Positions 18,483 through 30,227 of a stretch of DNA of 64,000 bases are shown here, piece after piece. The stretch spans positions 62,001 to 126,000 of the forward strand of contig NZ_CP015780.1 of NCBI RefSeq assembly GCF_001945665.1. Reading direction: 5' to 3'. Below the pieces are notes generated by a model. It searched no databases. It was given only the letters and a program-made list of their open reading frames with translations, and was not told the DNA's origin. Each line of letters opens with the position of its first letter. The first letter of the stretch is position 1. Position numbers and translations under genes: made by a program. The DNA comes from Borreliella mayonii (lineage in GTDB: Bacteria > Spirochaetota > Spirochaetia > Borreliales > Borreliaceae).

Positions 18483-18510
18483 AAACTGATTATTAATTAA
18501 TAATCAGTTT
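18483..18510. repeat. 28-bp perfect palindrome between divergent promoters
   Basis: Two 14-base arms, AAACTGATTATTAA and its exact complement, with no loop. It lies between the divergent promoters of the DUF3467-like gene and sufS, immediately upstream of the sufS -35. A T-rich stretch follows on the plus side, so it could act as a terminator, but no transcript needs ending here; an operator is the better reading. Confidence 0.6.
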
Positions 18511-18518
18511 TAACTTTT

Positions 18519-18546
18519 TTTGTGTAATAAAAAATAATGATATAAT
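18519..18546 (+). promoter_or_regulatory. Promoter of sufS
   Basis: TTTGTG (18519-18524), 16-base spacer, perfect TATAAT (18541-18546). The ATG at 18589 follows with AAGGA at 18571-18575 and again AAGGA at 18582-18586. The 28-bp palindrome ends 8 bases before the -35. Confidence 0.65.
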
Positions 18547-18588
18547 ACTTAAAGGCTAAAAATTAAAACAAAGGAACTTATAAGGATT

Positions 18589-19857
18589 ATGGATTTCAAA
18601 CAAATAAAAAGCAATGTTGAAAAGGTTAAATTTTTAAGAAAAGACTTTCCTATTTTAAATAAAAAGTTTGACAATAAGCATATAATTTATTTTGACAATG
18701 CAGCAACCTCTCAAAAGCCCAAAAATGTAATTTATTCTAACGTTGAATATTATGAAAATTACAATGCAAATGTACATAGAAGCGGTCACAAATTTGCAAT
18801 TCAATCGAGCATAAAAATAGAAAAAACAAGAGAACTTGTAAAAAATTTCATTAATGCAGAATCTGCAAAGAATATAATATTCACCTCTGGAACTACTGAT
18901 GGAATTAATACTATTGCAAGCTCATTTTTTTGCTCAAAATACTTTGAAAAAAAAGATGAAATTATTCTAACAACTCTTGAGCATAATAGTAATTTGCTGC
19001 CTTGGGTAAATCTTGCAAATTTAGCTAATTTAACAATTAGATTAGCTAAATTCAATGAAATGGGAATTATTACCCCTGAAGAAATTGAAAAACTTATTAC
19101 AGAAAAAACAAAACTAATCAGTATTTCAGGAATAAATAATACCTTAGGAACCATTAATGATTTGGAATCTATTGGAAAAATCGCAAAAAAATACAATATA
19201 TGTCTTTTTGTAGATGCTGCACAAATGGCACCTCATATAAAAATAGATGTTAAAAAAATTGGCTGTGATTTTTTGGTATTTTCTGGACATAAAATGCTTG
19301 CTCCAACAGGAATAGGAATTTTATACATTTCAAATAATATGGCTGAAAAACTTCATAGCTCAAAATTAGGGGGAAATACTGTAGAAGAAATATTTATAGA
19401 AAATGAAAAAATTAAATTTAAATCATCTGATACTCCTAATAAATTTGAATCGGGAACCCCAAATATTGCAGGAATTATCGGGCTTGAAGAAGCAATAAAA
19501 TATATCAATAATATTTCTATGGATTTTATTTTAGAACATGATCAGCAGTTAATCGAATATGGGGTAAAAAAATTACAAGAGCTTGATGAAGTTGAATTTA
19601 TACTAAATACAAATCTTAAAAGAAATTCAATAATATCATTTACAGTAAAAAATATTCATTCACACGATATTGAAACCTATCTAGATACAATGGGAATAGC
19701 AACTAGAGCCGGGAAAACTTGCTCTTATGTAGCATTTTTCCCAGAAAATTTAAATAAAAACCATCTTTTAAGAATTAGCTTTTATTTTTATAATACACAA
19801 GAAGAAATTGATACTTTCATATTAGGATTAAAAAAAGTAATAAAAGAGCTTTCATAA
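18589..19857 (+). CDS. sufS: Cysteine desulfurase, SufS type
   Basis: PLP enzyme that takes sulfur from cysteine for Fe-S cluster or tRNA thiolation. 422 aa, the group II (SufS/CsdA) length. Visible: YFDNAATSQKP near the N-terminus, PLP-contacting His in TLEHNSNLLPW, Asp/Gln in VDAAQMAPH, Schiff-base Lys in FSGHKMLAPTG, and the catalytic-loop Cys in ATRAGKTCSYV (group II enzymes usually have RxGHHCA, so the surroundings differ). The downstream neighbour is SufU, its sulfur acceptor in Gram-positive bacteria; no sufBCD is in the window. A terminator-like hairpin follows. Confidence 0.92.
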   Translation: MDFKQIKSNVEKVKFLRKDFPILNKKFDNKHIIYFDNAATSQKPKNVIYSNVEYYENYNANVHRSGHKFAIQSSIKIEKTRELVKNFINAESAKNIIFTSGTTDGINTIASSFFCSKYFEKKDEIILTTLEHNSNLLPWVNLANLANLTIRLAKFNEMGIITPEEIEKLITEKTKLISISGINNTLGTINDLESIGKIAKKYNICLFVDAAQMAPHIKIDVKKIGCDFLVFSGHKMLAPTGIGILYISNNMAEKLHSSKLGGNTVEEIFIENEKIKFKSSDTPNKFESGTPNIAGIIGLEEAIKYINNISMDFILEHDQQLIEYGVKKLQELDEVEFILNTNLKRNSIISFTVKNIHSHDIETYLDTMGIATRAGKTCSYVAFFPENLNKNHLLRISFYFYNTQEEIDTFILGLKKVIKELS

Positions 19858-19882
19858 AAATTTATAAAATAAACATCTTAAC

Positions 19883-19921
19883 AAAGTTAATCAAAAATTT
19901 TTTCTTTTTTTGATTAACTTT
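19883..19921 (+). terminator. Hairpin after sufS
   Basis: A 15-bp perfect stem (19883-19897 with 19907-19921) closed by a 9-base T-rich loop. The downstream side of the stem is not followed by a long T run, so termination efficiency is uncertain; it is the only hairpin in the 212-base gap 19858-20069, which otherwise holds the sufU promoter. Confidence 0.5.
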
Positions 19922-20034
19922 CATTTTAGGATTAATAAACATTATTTTAATCTTTAAAAATCTCAAAACAATTTCAACTATATACTATATTTTTAAAATT
20001 ATTTATTTAAAAATCTTCACATTATCTTTTATTA

Positions 20035-20063
20035 TTGATTTAATAAATCAAAGAAAATAAAAT
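20035..20063 (+). promoter_or_regulatory. Promoter of sufU with overlapping palindrome
   Basis: TTGATT (20035-20040), 17-base spacer, TAAAAT (20058-20063), then only 6 bases to the ATG at 20070; no SD is present, so a leaderless mRNA is likely. The -35 is part of an inverted repeat, TTGATTTA-A-TAAATCAA (20035-20051), a possible operator. Confidence 0.6.
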
Positions 20064-20069
20064 TAAATC

Positions 20070-20491
20070 ATGCTCACTGAAAAAACTAAAAAAGAATTAA
20101 TAAGGCTTAGTAAAATAAATAATTACATAATAAAATCAAAAACAAGCCAGAATTTCAAACATCAATCTAAATGTGGAGATCAAATTTTATTCCAAATAAT
20201 AGAAACAAATAACGGAAAATTTAATTTAAAACATCATGCATCTGGATGCATGATTTTACTTGCAAGCGCAAACGTTTTAAACAAATTATGCAATAACAAA
20301 CCAAAACTCGAAATCCTAAATTTAGTACAAAAAGTGATAAACAATGATTTTGCAAATCTAGACGAAATTGACACAAGTTTAAAAATTTTTGACGTATTTA
20401 CAAATACAAATAGAAAAGACTGTTTTTTATTGCCATACAAATCATTAAAAGATAGTTTGGAAAACTACAAGCCTTTAAGGAGAGCTATTAA

Positions 20492-20495
<4 letters not shown>
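20070..20495 (+). CDS. sufU: SufU-type iron-sulfur assembly / zinc sulfurtransferase protein
   Basis: 141 aa. SufU binds Zn and accepts sulfur from SufS (known for Bacillus); older names are NifU-like or IscU-like. The three conserved cysteines are visible: Cys in SKCGDQI (CGD motif, with the Asp), Cys in ASGCMI, and Cys in NRKDCFLLPYKSLKDSL near the C-terminus. Its insertion relative to IscU and the KDCxxLPxxxL ending support SufU over IscU. No SD; the promoter sits directly before the ATG. The TGA overlaps the ATG of the broken comM gene. Confidence 0.9.
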
Positions 20496-23013
<2,518 letters not shown>

Positions 23014-23062
23014 TTACTCCATATAAATTTAAACTATGTACAGCTAATTTTAAATAAATAAT

Positions 23063-23078
23063 GATAAAATATTTTATC
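23063..23078. repeat. 16-bp palindrome upstream of ldh
   Basis: GATAAAAT followed by its exact complement, about 55 bases upstream of the ldh start in the gap 23011-23129. Could be an operator or part of a weak lepA terminator; I see no consensus that names a regulator. Confidence 0.35.
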
Positions 23079-23129
23079 GCATTTCTAAGAGCTTTGCCAA
23101 TCACATAGCACAAAAAATTAAAAACAAAT

Positions 23130-24929
23130 TTAATTATCATTGGATTTTAGAACCGCAAGAAAAGCACTTTGTGGAATCTCAACATTTCCTACCATCTTCA
23201 TTCGCTTTTTACCTTCTTTCTGCTTTTCTAAAAGTTTTCGCTTACGAGTAATATCACCACCATAACACTTGGCAGTAACATCTTTTCTAACAGGAGAGAT
23301 TGTCTCTCGAGCAATAACATTAGAACCAATAGCGCCTTGAATGGCTATTCTAAATTGTTGCCTTGCTATTTCATCTTTCAACTTTTTGCAAATCCCAATA
23401 GCCTTAGCTCTGGCACTATCTTTAAAAACCAACTGAGAGAGCGCATCAACTCTATCCCCATTGACCAATATATCCAATCTTACTAAATCTGTATATTCAT
23501 AATCTAAAAGTTCATAATCAAAAGAAGCATATCCACGACTCACAGATTTAATCTTATCATAAAAATCAAAAAGGATTTCAGAAAGAGGCATTTTATAAAT
23601 AAGTTCAACACGCTTAGTATCAAGATAAATTAAGTTTGTCTGCACTCCTCTTTTTAACAAACACACACTCATAATATTTCCCAAAAATTCTGTAGGAACA
23701 ATAATATTTGCCTTAATATAAGGCTCAAGAACACTTTCAATAGCTTCATTTCCAGGAAATTGTTCAGGAGTTTCAATAAAATAAGATTCTCCCTTTTTAG
23801 GAGTTATTTTGTATCTAACAGAAGGAGAAGTTAATATCACATTTAAATTAAATTCACGCTCAATACGTTCTTGAATAACCTCTAAATGTAAAAGACCAAG
23901 AAATCCGCACTTAAAACCATGTCCAAGGGCCGATGATGAATCTTTTTCAAATGTTAACGATGCATCATTAAGCTTTAATCTATCCATTGCCTTTAAAAGA
24001 TCATCATATTGATTAGCATCAACAGGATACACTGAAGAGAATACTACAGGCTTAACTTCTTTAAATCCCTCAAGAGGAGATAATGCAGGACAATCACAAA
24101 GGGTTACTGTATCTCCAATTTTCACATCTGATATATTTTTTATTCCTGCAATAAAATATCCAACATCTCCTGCATCTAACCTATCTTTTCTTTCAAGTGA
24201 TATTCTAAAAATTCCAATCTCTTCAATTAAATGCTCACTATTAGTATGCATTAACCTAATCTTATCGCCTGTCTTAATTTGTCCTTCGAAAATTCTAAAG
24301 TGAACAACAACTCCTCTATAAGAATCATAATGCGAATCAAAAATCAATGCTCTTAATGGATCCTTAATACTTCCTCTAGGAGATGGCACGTACTTACAAA
24401 TAGCTTCAAGCAAATCGTCAATTCCTATTCCATTCTTAGCAGAAATCGAAATAGCAATTTCTTCATTTAATCCCAAGTCATTTTTTATTTGCTTTTTTAC
24501 AAAATCAATATTTGCATTTGGAAGATCTATCTTATTAATAACAGGAATAATTTCTAAATCATGCTCAAAAGCCATATAAAAATTAGAAACTGTCTGCGCT
24601 TGTATTCCTTGGCTTGCATCAATTAATAAAAGAGCACCCTCACAAGATGAAATTGCTCTTGAGACTTCATAAGAAAAATCAACATGACCTGGAGTATCTA
24701 CAAAATTTAACTCATAAAAATCACCATCATTACTTTTATAAGTAATTGTTACTGCTTGACTTTTTATTGTAATTCCTCTTTCTCGCTCAATATCCATGCT
24801 GTCAAGCATTTGACTTTTAAAATCACGATCAGATATTATTTTAGCCTTTTGAATAAATCGATCAGCTAATGTAGATTTACCATGATCAATGTGTGCAATA
24901 ATACAAAAATTTTTCTTACGAATACTAAT
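23130..24929 (-). CDS. lepA: Elongation factor 4 (LepA), probable AUU start
   Basis: Ribosome-bound GTPase of the EF-G class. G1 AHIDHGKST, G2 RERGITI, G3 DTPGHVDF, G4 NKIDLP; the C-terminal CTD ends with RKDVTAKCYGGDITRKRKLL, diagnostic of LepA. The open frame has TTG at 24956 with no SD. A strong SD (AGGGGGA, G run 24941-24937) lies 7 bases before an in-frame ATT at 24929. Starting there gives 599 aa, the usual LepA length, with MSIRKKNFCIIAHIDHGKS aligning to E. coli MKNIRNFSIIAHIDHGKS. No ATG or GTG occurs between 24956 and the G1 motif. Preceded by the TPR-like gene (10-base gap from the TTG). Confidence 0.93.
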   Translation of the reverse strand: MSIRKKNFCIIAHIDHGKSTLADRFIQKAKIISDRDFKSQMLDSMDIERERGITIKSQAVTITYKSNDGDFYELNFVDTPGHVDFSYEVSRAISSCEGALLLIDASQGIQAQTVSNFYMAFEHDLEIIPVINKIDLPNANIDFVKKQIKNDLGLNEEIAISISAKNGIGIDDLLEAICKYVPSPRGSIKDPLRALIFDSHYDSYRGVVVHFRIFEGQIKTGDKIRLMHTNSEHLIEEIGIFRISLERKDRLDAGDVGYFIAGIKNISDVKIGDTVTLCDCPALSPLEGFKEVKPVVFSSVYPVDANQYDDLLKAMDRLKLNDASLTFEKDSSSALGHGFKCGFLGLLHLEVIQERIEREFNLNVILTSPSVRYKITPKKGESYFIETPEQFPGNEAIESVLEPYIKANIIVPTEFLGNIMSVCLLKRGVQTNLIYLDTKRVELIYKMPLSEILFDFYDKIKSVSRGYASFDYELLDYEYTDLVRLDILVNGDRVDALSQLVFKDSARAKAIGICKKLKDEIARQQFRIAIQGAIGSNVIARETISPVRKDVTAKCYGGDITRKRKLLEKQKEGKKRMKMVGNVEIPQSAFLAVLKSNDN

Positions 24930-24966
24930 ACTAATTCCCCCTGAACTACAAGTCAAGATTTAAAAA

Positions 24967-25938
24967 TTATTTTTTTAAATATACAGAATTTTTAATTTGA
25001 CTTCTTGATTTCGCAATATAAGGAGAAAATCTTGGTGCAAGATCCACTATTAATTTCCAAGTATCTATTGCTCTAAATCTATAATTACCATTAGAATATG
25101 CATAAGTAGCAACAGCAACATTATAAACTATTTCCCAAAAATCTGTAGATTCAAAAGCATTTTTTATTGCCTTATACTCATTAATTTTTTGAACAAAAGA
25201 TCTTAAATTTCTAAACTGATACACGGGTTCATAATAACAAACATAATCATACATTCTTGTTAAAATCCCTACTGCAGCTATAAGCCCATGAGTAATTGAA
25301 AGTTCATAAGCTTTTAAACGCAAATAAACTTTTGACAATAATTGATGAGTATCAATAACATTGTAGTTCTTAAATCTGTAAAGATTAAAAGTAAAATCAA
25401 TACCGAAAGCTCCTCTTACTTGCTTTAAATAAGAAGTTAAATAAAATGAAACATTAAATTCACTGTTTGGCATACTATTTTCGCCTTGAGAATAATCATG
25501 ATAACTATAATAATCTTTTTTAGTTGAAAACTTGTTTAATATATCATTCAAATAATCAATCGTATCAACATAATTATTCTCAAGTTCAGCCATTTTAGCT
25601 AAAGAAAAAAGTATTTTTTTTTCAAAAGATTCATCTAGCAAATAATCTTTGTCTTCAAAAGACTTGTAAAGGTTTAATTTTTCAAGAATAGCATTCCCAG
25701 ACATACCATAAGCTACTGACAAATAATAACTAGCTTCAGGATAAACGCCTTTTCTAAGCAAAGCTTCCTGCAAATAATTAATAGCATGTGTAAGATTAGA
25801 CTTACCAAATTCAGATTTAGAATAAAGAAATTGCCTACCTTTTTCAAGTAAAATCCAATACGGAAAATTTTTATTACTTGAAGAATTCAAAGAAATAGAA
25901 AAAGGCAAAACAAGAAAAAATAAAACCAAATTCCTCAT
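24967..25938 (-). CDS. Exported TPR-like protein, unknown function
   Basis: 323 aa from ATG 25938 (MRNLVLFFLVLPFSISLNSS); an upstream in-frame TTG at 25947 is less likely. The N-terminus is a good signal peptide. The rest is helical with TPR-like spacing (HAINYLQEALLRKGVYPEASYYLSVAYG; TIDYLNDILNKFS; YRFRAIDTWKLIVDLAPRF). A TATATT lies 7 bases before this ATG and there is no SD, so this may be another leaderless gene, though the -35 is weak. Lies between the V-ATPase operon and lepA. Confidence 0.6.
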   Translation of the reverse strand: MRNLVLFFLVLPFSISLNSSSNKNFPYWILLEKGRQFLYSKSEFGKSNLTHAINYLQEALLRKGVYPEASYYLSVAYGMSGNAILEKLNLYKSFEDKDYLLDESFEKKILFSLAKMAELENNYVDTIDYLNDILNKFSTKKDYYSYHDYSQGENSMPNSEFNVSFYLTSYLKQVRGAFGIDFTFNLYRFKNYNVIDTHQLLSKVYLRLKAYELSITHGLIAAVGILTRMYDYVCYYEPVYQFRNLRSFVQKINEYKAIKNAFESTDFWEIVYNVAVATYAYSNGNYRFRAIDTWKLIVDLAPRFSPYIAKSRSQIKNSVYLKK

Positions 25939-26008
25939 AATAATCAATATATTAAATTAACTCATAAATTGCGAGAAAATTTAATATTAAAGAAATAATA
26001 AATCAAAA

Positions 26009-26443
26009 TTAAACAAACTTAAATATCATTAAGAATACCATTACAAAAAGAGCAACAGACTCTATTAATCCCAAAACTAATAGATATGTAGCAAATCCTT
26101 TCCCGGTCTCAGAAAAAGCATCACAAGCGCCTGCTGCCGCTTTACCTTGAGCAAATCCAGAAACAGCAATAGCAAATCCACCGCCAAGACCAGCTCCAAG
26201 CAACAACCATGGATTTGTCTGCATCATTACCTCATATAATGTATTCATTAAAATATATCCATATATTATTTGAGTCAATGGCGCTGAGACAAAAACAATC
26301 AATAAAAATGGTGCTGGCTTTCCTTGCATATAGCACCTCTTCCATGCTCCAATAGCAGCACTACCGGCTGCTCCCATACCCAACGCAGACCCTATTGCTG
26401 AGATTGTCAAAGCTGAATTAACCCCTATTAAACCTATATCCAT
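26009..26443 (-). CDS. atpK: V-type ATPase proteolipid subunit K
   Basis: Rotor-ring subunit that carries the transported ion; 144 aa with four membrane helices, a duplicated hairpin. The ion-binding Glu128 is in helix 4 (LGLIESVALF). Residues that coordinate Na+ in Enterococcus hirae NtpK have counterparts: Thr57 and Gln58 (APLTQIIYG), Tyr61, and Gln99 (SGFAQGKAAAG). Helix 2 of the first hairpin has Gln instead of Glu, so there is one carboxylate per four helices. SD AAGGAG before the ATG. Last gene of the V-ATPase operon. Confidence 0.92.
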   Translation of the reverse strand: MDIGLIGVNSALTISAIGSALGMGAAGSAAIGAWKRCYMQGKPAPFLLIVFVSAPLTQIIYGYILMNTLYEVMMQTNPWLLLGAGLGGGFAIAVSGFAQGKAAAGACDAFSETGKGFATYLLVLGLIESVALFVMVFLMIFKFV

Positions 26444-26466
26444 AAGTACTCCTTTTTATTTATTCT

Positions 26467-28293
26467 TTATTTTTTTATTTTTCTAAAAGGCTTATAAGCA
26501 TATCCACTCCATTCTTGCCCTAAATGGTTTGAAAATTCAAGCATATTAAGCCTTACTCCATGAACAATTACTGAAAGCAAAGATAGCATTATATTTAAAA
26601 CATGTCCAAAAAGTATAACAACAATCCCAGCCACTACAAGACCAATATTAGAAGATTTTAATAAAGGTATTGACATAGCATTAAAACTTGCCGAGATTGA
26701 AAGTCCTGCAAGTCCAACTGCAAAAAGTCTAATATAAGATATTATATCTGCAAACCCCGACACAGTGGTTAAAAACTGCTCTATAATACCTCCAAAACTT
26801 TTCAATATACACTTGAAAAAATTTGAACCATCTTGCTTGCCAAAAACAAATACAAGCGCAACGCCAAAATATATTACATTATAAACAGCATTATACATGG
26901 GAAATCGAGATTGACTGAGTATCAAATTTAAAACAAGATAATAAAGCCCAACTATCCCCATAAGCCAACCAATCTGTGCAATTGAATGAATATGAGGTTT
27001 TTCTTTTACTTGTCTGAAAAAATTCCAAACATGAGCTAATGAAATTTGCAAAACTCCTATCGAAAAGCAGATAAAGATAATATTTTGCACACTATTTTTC
27101 TCTGTCAAATAACTAACTTTAAATGAATTTAAAATAGGAAACATTTCAAGAATTAAAGGACTACCAAACCAGGTCCCAGTCATAGCGCCATAAAGTATCG
27201 ATGATACACTTAAATAAAATATTAAACCATGAACTGGTGTTAAAGGCTTCCCTTTAAGAAGAAAGCTCAAACTAAGCAAAATTCCTATCAAAAAAAATAT
27301 CACTCCATAAGCCGCATCACCTATTATCATACCAAAAAACACAAAGAAAAATAACATAAAGATAAAACTTATATCCCTTTCTTTATATCCAGGAATTGTC
27401 TCTAAAATATTAAAAATAGGTGCAGCTAAATTGGCAATTCCTTTTCTTTTTATACAAGTTGGAATAATATCATTCTCTTCGGGATCTGCAAATTGAACTG
27501 CAAAGCCTGCTTTTAAAACTGAGCTTTTAAGAGATTCTTGACTTTCAGCTGGAATAAATCCTGTAATATACGAAAAATCCTCAAAATCAGTTTGCATATC
27601 AGCTAAAACTTGCTCAAACTCTACGATTTGATCGTAATTTTTTATCTCATCTCTTAAAATATCAATATATTTATTAAAAAGAGAAATTTGAGTCAATTTT
27701 TGATCTAAAATCTCATCAACAACCTTTAATTTATTATTAATATAATCAAGATCAAACTTAAACTTAAACTCATCAGCAATTTCAATTTTTTGCTCAAACT
27801 CTCCAACACTCACAAAATAAGAAGCGTTTTTTACGTTTTTAATCAAAAACACATTAACATTGGGATCTCTTAATAAATTTTTATATTCACTTTTTTGGAT
27901 TTTAAAAAATTGAATATAAATGCTAGACTCTTTCAATTTGTCAATATTCTCTAAAGAAAAATTTCCCCAAACAGAAATCAAATTCCTTTCATGCAATAAA
28001 GATCGTTTAATATCTTGAAATTCTTTAATTTCATTACCCAAATTGACTATGCTTTTTGCAATATCTAAAAAATTTCCATTAGAAGATTTTAAAGCTTTAA
28101 CACCTCCATCTTCTCTAAGCAGCGAAAAAGCTTGCATTAAAATTCGCCTATTATCAATGCTTTTTTTTAAAGAATCTGAATCTTTATTGCAAGAATTAAT
28201 ATGAACTGCTCCAAAATCTCTTAAAATCTCTAATGATTCTTTTTTATATTTTGATAAAGTTAAAAGTAAAACTTTTTTCATTTTTACAATCAT
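26467..28293 (-). CDS. atpI: V-type ATPase subunit I (a-subunit)
   Basis: 608 aa stator subunit of the membrane part. The N-terminal half (about 1-310) is a hydrophilic coiled-coil arm; the C-terminal half has seven to eight membrane helices, starting IFMLFFFVFFGMIIGDAAYG. The essential half-channel Arg lies in ADIISYIRLFAVGLAGLS. EWSGYAYKPF near the C-terminus is typical of prokaryotic I subunits. ATG start with AGGAAC upstream; a second in-frame ATG four codons later could also serve. Situated between subunits D and K. Confidence 0.92.
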   Translation of the reverse strand: MIVKMKKVLLLTLSKYKKESLEILRDFGAVHINSCNKDSDSLKKSIDNRRILMQAFSLLREDGGVKALKSSNGNFLDIAKSIVNLGNEIKEFQDIKRSLLHERNLISVWGNFSLENIDKLKESSIYIQFFKIQKSEYKNLLRDPNVNVFLIKNVKNASYFVSVGEFEQKIEIADEFKFKFDLDYINNKLKVVDEILDQKLTQISLFNKYIDILRDEIKNYDQIVEFEQVLADMQTDFEDFSYITGFIPAESQESLKSSVLKAGFAVQFADPEENDIIPTCIKRKGIANLAAPIFNILETIPGYKERDISFIFMLFFFVFFGMIIGDAAYGVIFFLIGILLSLSFLLKGKPLTPVHGLIFYLSVSSILYGAMTGTWFGSPLILEMFPILNSFKVSYLTEKNSVQNIIFICFSIGVLQISLAHVWNFFRQVKEKPHIHSIAQIGWLMGIVGLYYLVLNLILSQSRFPMYNAVYNVIYFGVALVFVFGKQDGSNFFKCILKSFGGIIEQFLTTVSGFADIISYIRLFAVGLAGLSISASFNAMSIPLLKSSNIGLVVAGIVVILFGHVLNIMLSLLSVIVHGVRLNMLEFSNHLGQEWSGYAYKPFRKIKK

Positions 28294-28303
28294 AAGCTTG
28301 TTC

Positions 28304-28900
28304 CTATTTTTTTTTTATCAAACTAGATTTAGCAATTTTACCTCTTACAACAGATGCCGTTTGCTGATCTCCAAGATATACATTAATTTTTTTTATATTA
28401 GCCTTAGCTGTTGGTATCATAACTTTCTCAAATAAATTAACTCTCTGAGATGTTACTCGAAACTCTTTTAAAAGCAAATCAATCTGTTTTTTTAAAATTT
28501 TAAGTTCTACGTCAATTTGAATCACAATCTTAAGAATTTCAATCCCCTTATCTACCCAATAAGGGGTAAAAAGTAAGTCATGCCTTATGTCTTCATATTC
28601 AATAGAATCGAATATAGGAATTGCAACCCCTGCAATATTTAAAGACTTTTTGACTACTGTTTTTACTTGAATCCAACTCTCAAAAGGAAATTTTTCGCTA
28701 AAAAGAGAAATCCAATTAGAAATACTCTCTTTAAGTTTTTGTTGCTCAAGATTTTTAATTCTGTAAGAATTCTCAATTTTAACAATTTCCATATAAAGTT
28801 GTTGCTTCTTAAGCTGCAAAGTAGGCAAATATCTCTTAAACATTTTAAGTACGTCTTTTTGCTTTTTAAGATCATTTTTGGTCAATTTAATTTTAGACAT
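28304..28900 (-). CDS. atpD: V-type ATPase subunit D (central stalk)
   Basis: 198 aa, helical hairpin rotor shaft. LTKNDLKKQKDVLKMFKRYLPTLQLKKQQL matches the N-terminal helix pattern of V/A-ATPase D; residues 140-180 (VTSQRVNLFEKVMIPTAKANIKKI) match its conserved C-terminal helix. The start is taken as ATG 28900 rather than the upstream TTG at 28906. The start region overlaps the stop of subunit B by a few bases, indicating coupling. Confidence 0.9.
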   Translation of the reverse strand: MSKIKLTKNDLKKQKDVLKMFKRYLPTLQLKKQQLYMEIVKIENSYRIKNLEQQKLKESISNWISLFSEKFPFESWIQVKTVVKKSLNIAGVAIPIFDSIEYEDIRHDLLFTPYWVDKGIEILKIVIQIDVELKILKKQIDLLLKEFRVTSQRVNLFEKVMIPTAKANIKKINVYLGDQQTASVVRGKIAKSSLIKKK

Positions 28901-28902
28901 AA

Positions 28903-30207
28903 TCAATAAGTCTCTTTTTTAGGCCAATATTTTTCAATAAGGTCTGTTTTTATTCCCGTTTCCTTTGGGCTAAAACAACTAGCAAGAATGTCCCAACCTA
29001 AATCTAAAGCTTCTTCTAAGGGAATATTAACAGACAAATCCATCATCTTACTTTCAAACATATTGCTATACTTGAGTAATTTTTCATCCCACTTGGTCAT
29101 ATTAAATCCCATAGCCTTTTTTTCTACAGACTCTTTTGAAGATGCATAAAGCTTGATCATTGAATCCATTATAGTCCTATGATCTTCTCTAGTCCTACTG
29201 TTTACCATTTGCTTGAGTCTTGAAAGCGACCCAAAAGGCTCTATTCTGCCGCCTTTTAAATAATACTGACCTTCTGTAATATATCCAGTGTTATCAGGAA
29301 CAGGATGAGTAACATCATCCCCCGGCATTGTTGTAACCGCAAGTATTGTAATCGATCCTGCACCTTCAAAATCAATAGCTTTCTCATAACGATATGCAAG
29401 CTGAGAATATAAATCTCCAGGATAACCTCTATTAGAAGGCACTTGTTCCATCGTAATAGATATTTCTTTCATCGCATCAGCAAAATTTGTCATATCTGTA
29501 AGAAGCACTAAAACCTTCTTGCCTTTGAGGGCAAACTTTTCAGCAACAGAAAGCGAAATATCAGGAACAGTTAAAGATTCAACAACAGAATCATTAGCGG
29601 TATGAACAAAAAAAATTGCTCTATTTAAAGCACCCCCTTTTTCTAAGGAATCTTTAAAAGTCAAATAATCATCATTTTTAAGTCCCATTCCACCAATAAT
29701 TATTAAATCAACTTCTGCTTGAAGTGCAATTCTCAAAAGCAGCTCGTTATAAGGCTCGCCAGAAACAGAAAAGATTGGTAATTTTTGAGATTCAACAAGA
29801 GTGTTAAAAACATCTATCATTGGAAGCCCTGTCCTTATCATATTTCTAGGAACAATACGTTTTGTAGGATTTGCAGAAGGCCCCCCAATTTCAATCAAAC
29901 TATCATCAAGAGAAGGCCCTCCATCTCTAGGATTTCCAGAACCATCAAAAATTCTGCCCAACAAATTGTCAGAAAATGAAACTTGCATTGAATGCCCTAA
30001 AAACTTTACTTCGTCTGACGTGGAAACACCTCTTGTACCACCATAAACTTGAAGAGAAACTTTTTCTCGATCAAGTTTAATTACTTCGGCTAGAGAGCTT
30101 GTATCTTTTGCTTTCACAATAGCAAGCTCGCCATACCTAATACCTTGAGCTGTAACAGTTATTACATTGCCTGCTATAGACTCTATTTTACTATAGACTC
30201 TTTTCAT
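28903..30207 (-). CDS. atpB: V-type ATPase subunit B (non-catalytic)
   Basis: 434 aa. [19 protein letters not shown] starts the N-terminal barrel; [22 protein letters not shown] and [16 protein letters not shown] segments replace Walker A (no GxxGxGKT), as in all B subunits, followed by [36 protein letters not shown] and [21 protein letters not shown] 30207 chosen: GGAG lies 9 bases upstream, whereas the in-frame TTG at 30222 overlaps that SD. 20 bases after the stop of subunit A. Confidence 0.95.
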   Translation of the reverse strand: MKRVYSKIESIAGNVITVTAQGIRYGELAIVKAKDTSSLAEVIKLDREKVSLQVYGGTRGVSTSDEVKFLGHSMQVSFSDNLLGRIFDGSGNPRDGGPSLDDSLIEIGGPSANPTKRIVPRNMIRTGLPMIDVFNTLVESQKLPIFSVSGEPYNELLLRIALQAEVDLIIIGGMGLKNDDYLTFKDSLEKGGALNRAIFFVHTANDSVVESLTVPDISLSVAEKFALKGKKVLVLLTDMTNFADAMKEISITMEQVPSNRGYPGDLYSQLAYRYEKAIDFEGAGSITILAVTTMPGDDVTHPVPDNTGYITEGQYYLKGGRIEPFGSLSRLKQMVNSRTREDHRTIMDSMIKLYASSKESVEKKAMGFNMTKWDEKLLKYSNMFESKMMDLSVNIPLEEALDLGWDILASCFSPKETGIKTDLIEKYWPKKETY

Positions 30208-30227
30208 ATATATATTCTCCAAAGCCC

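Noticed and set aside
18483..18510. Calling the palindrome a terminator
   Set aside because: It lies between divergent promoters with no upstream transcript to end; the T-rich side does not begin right at the stem.
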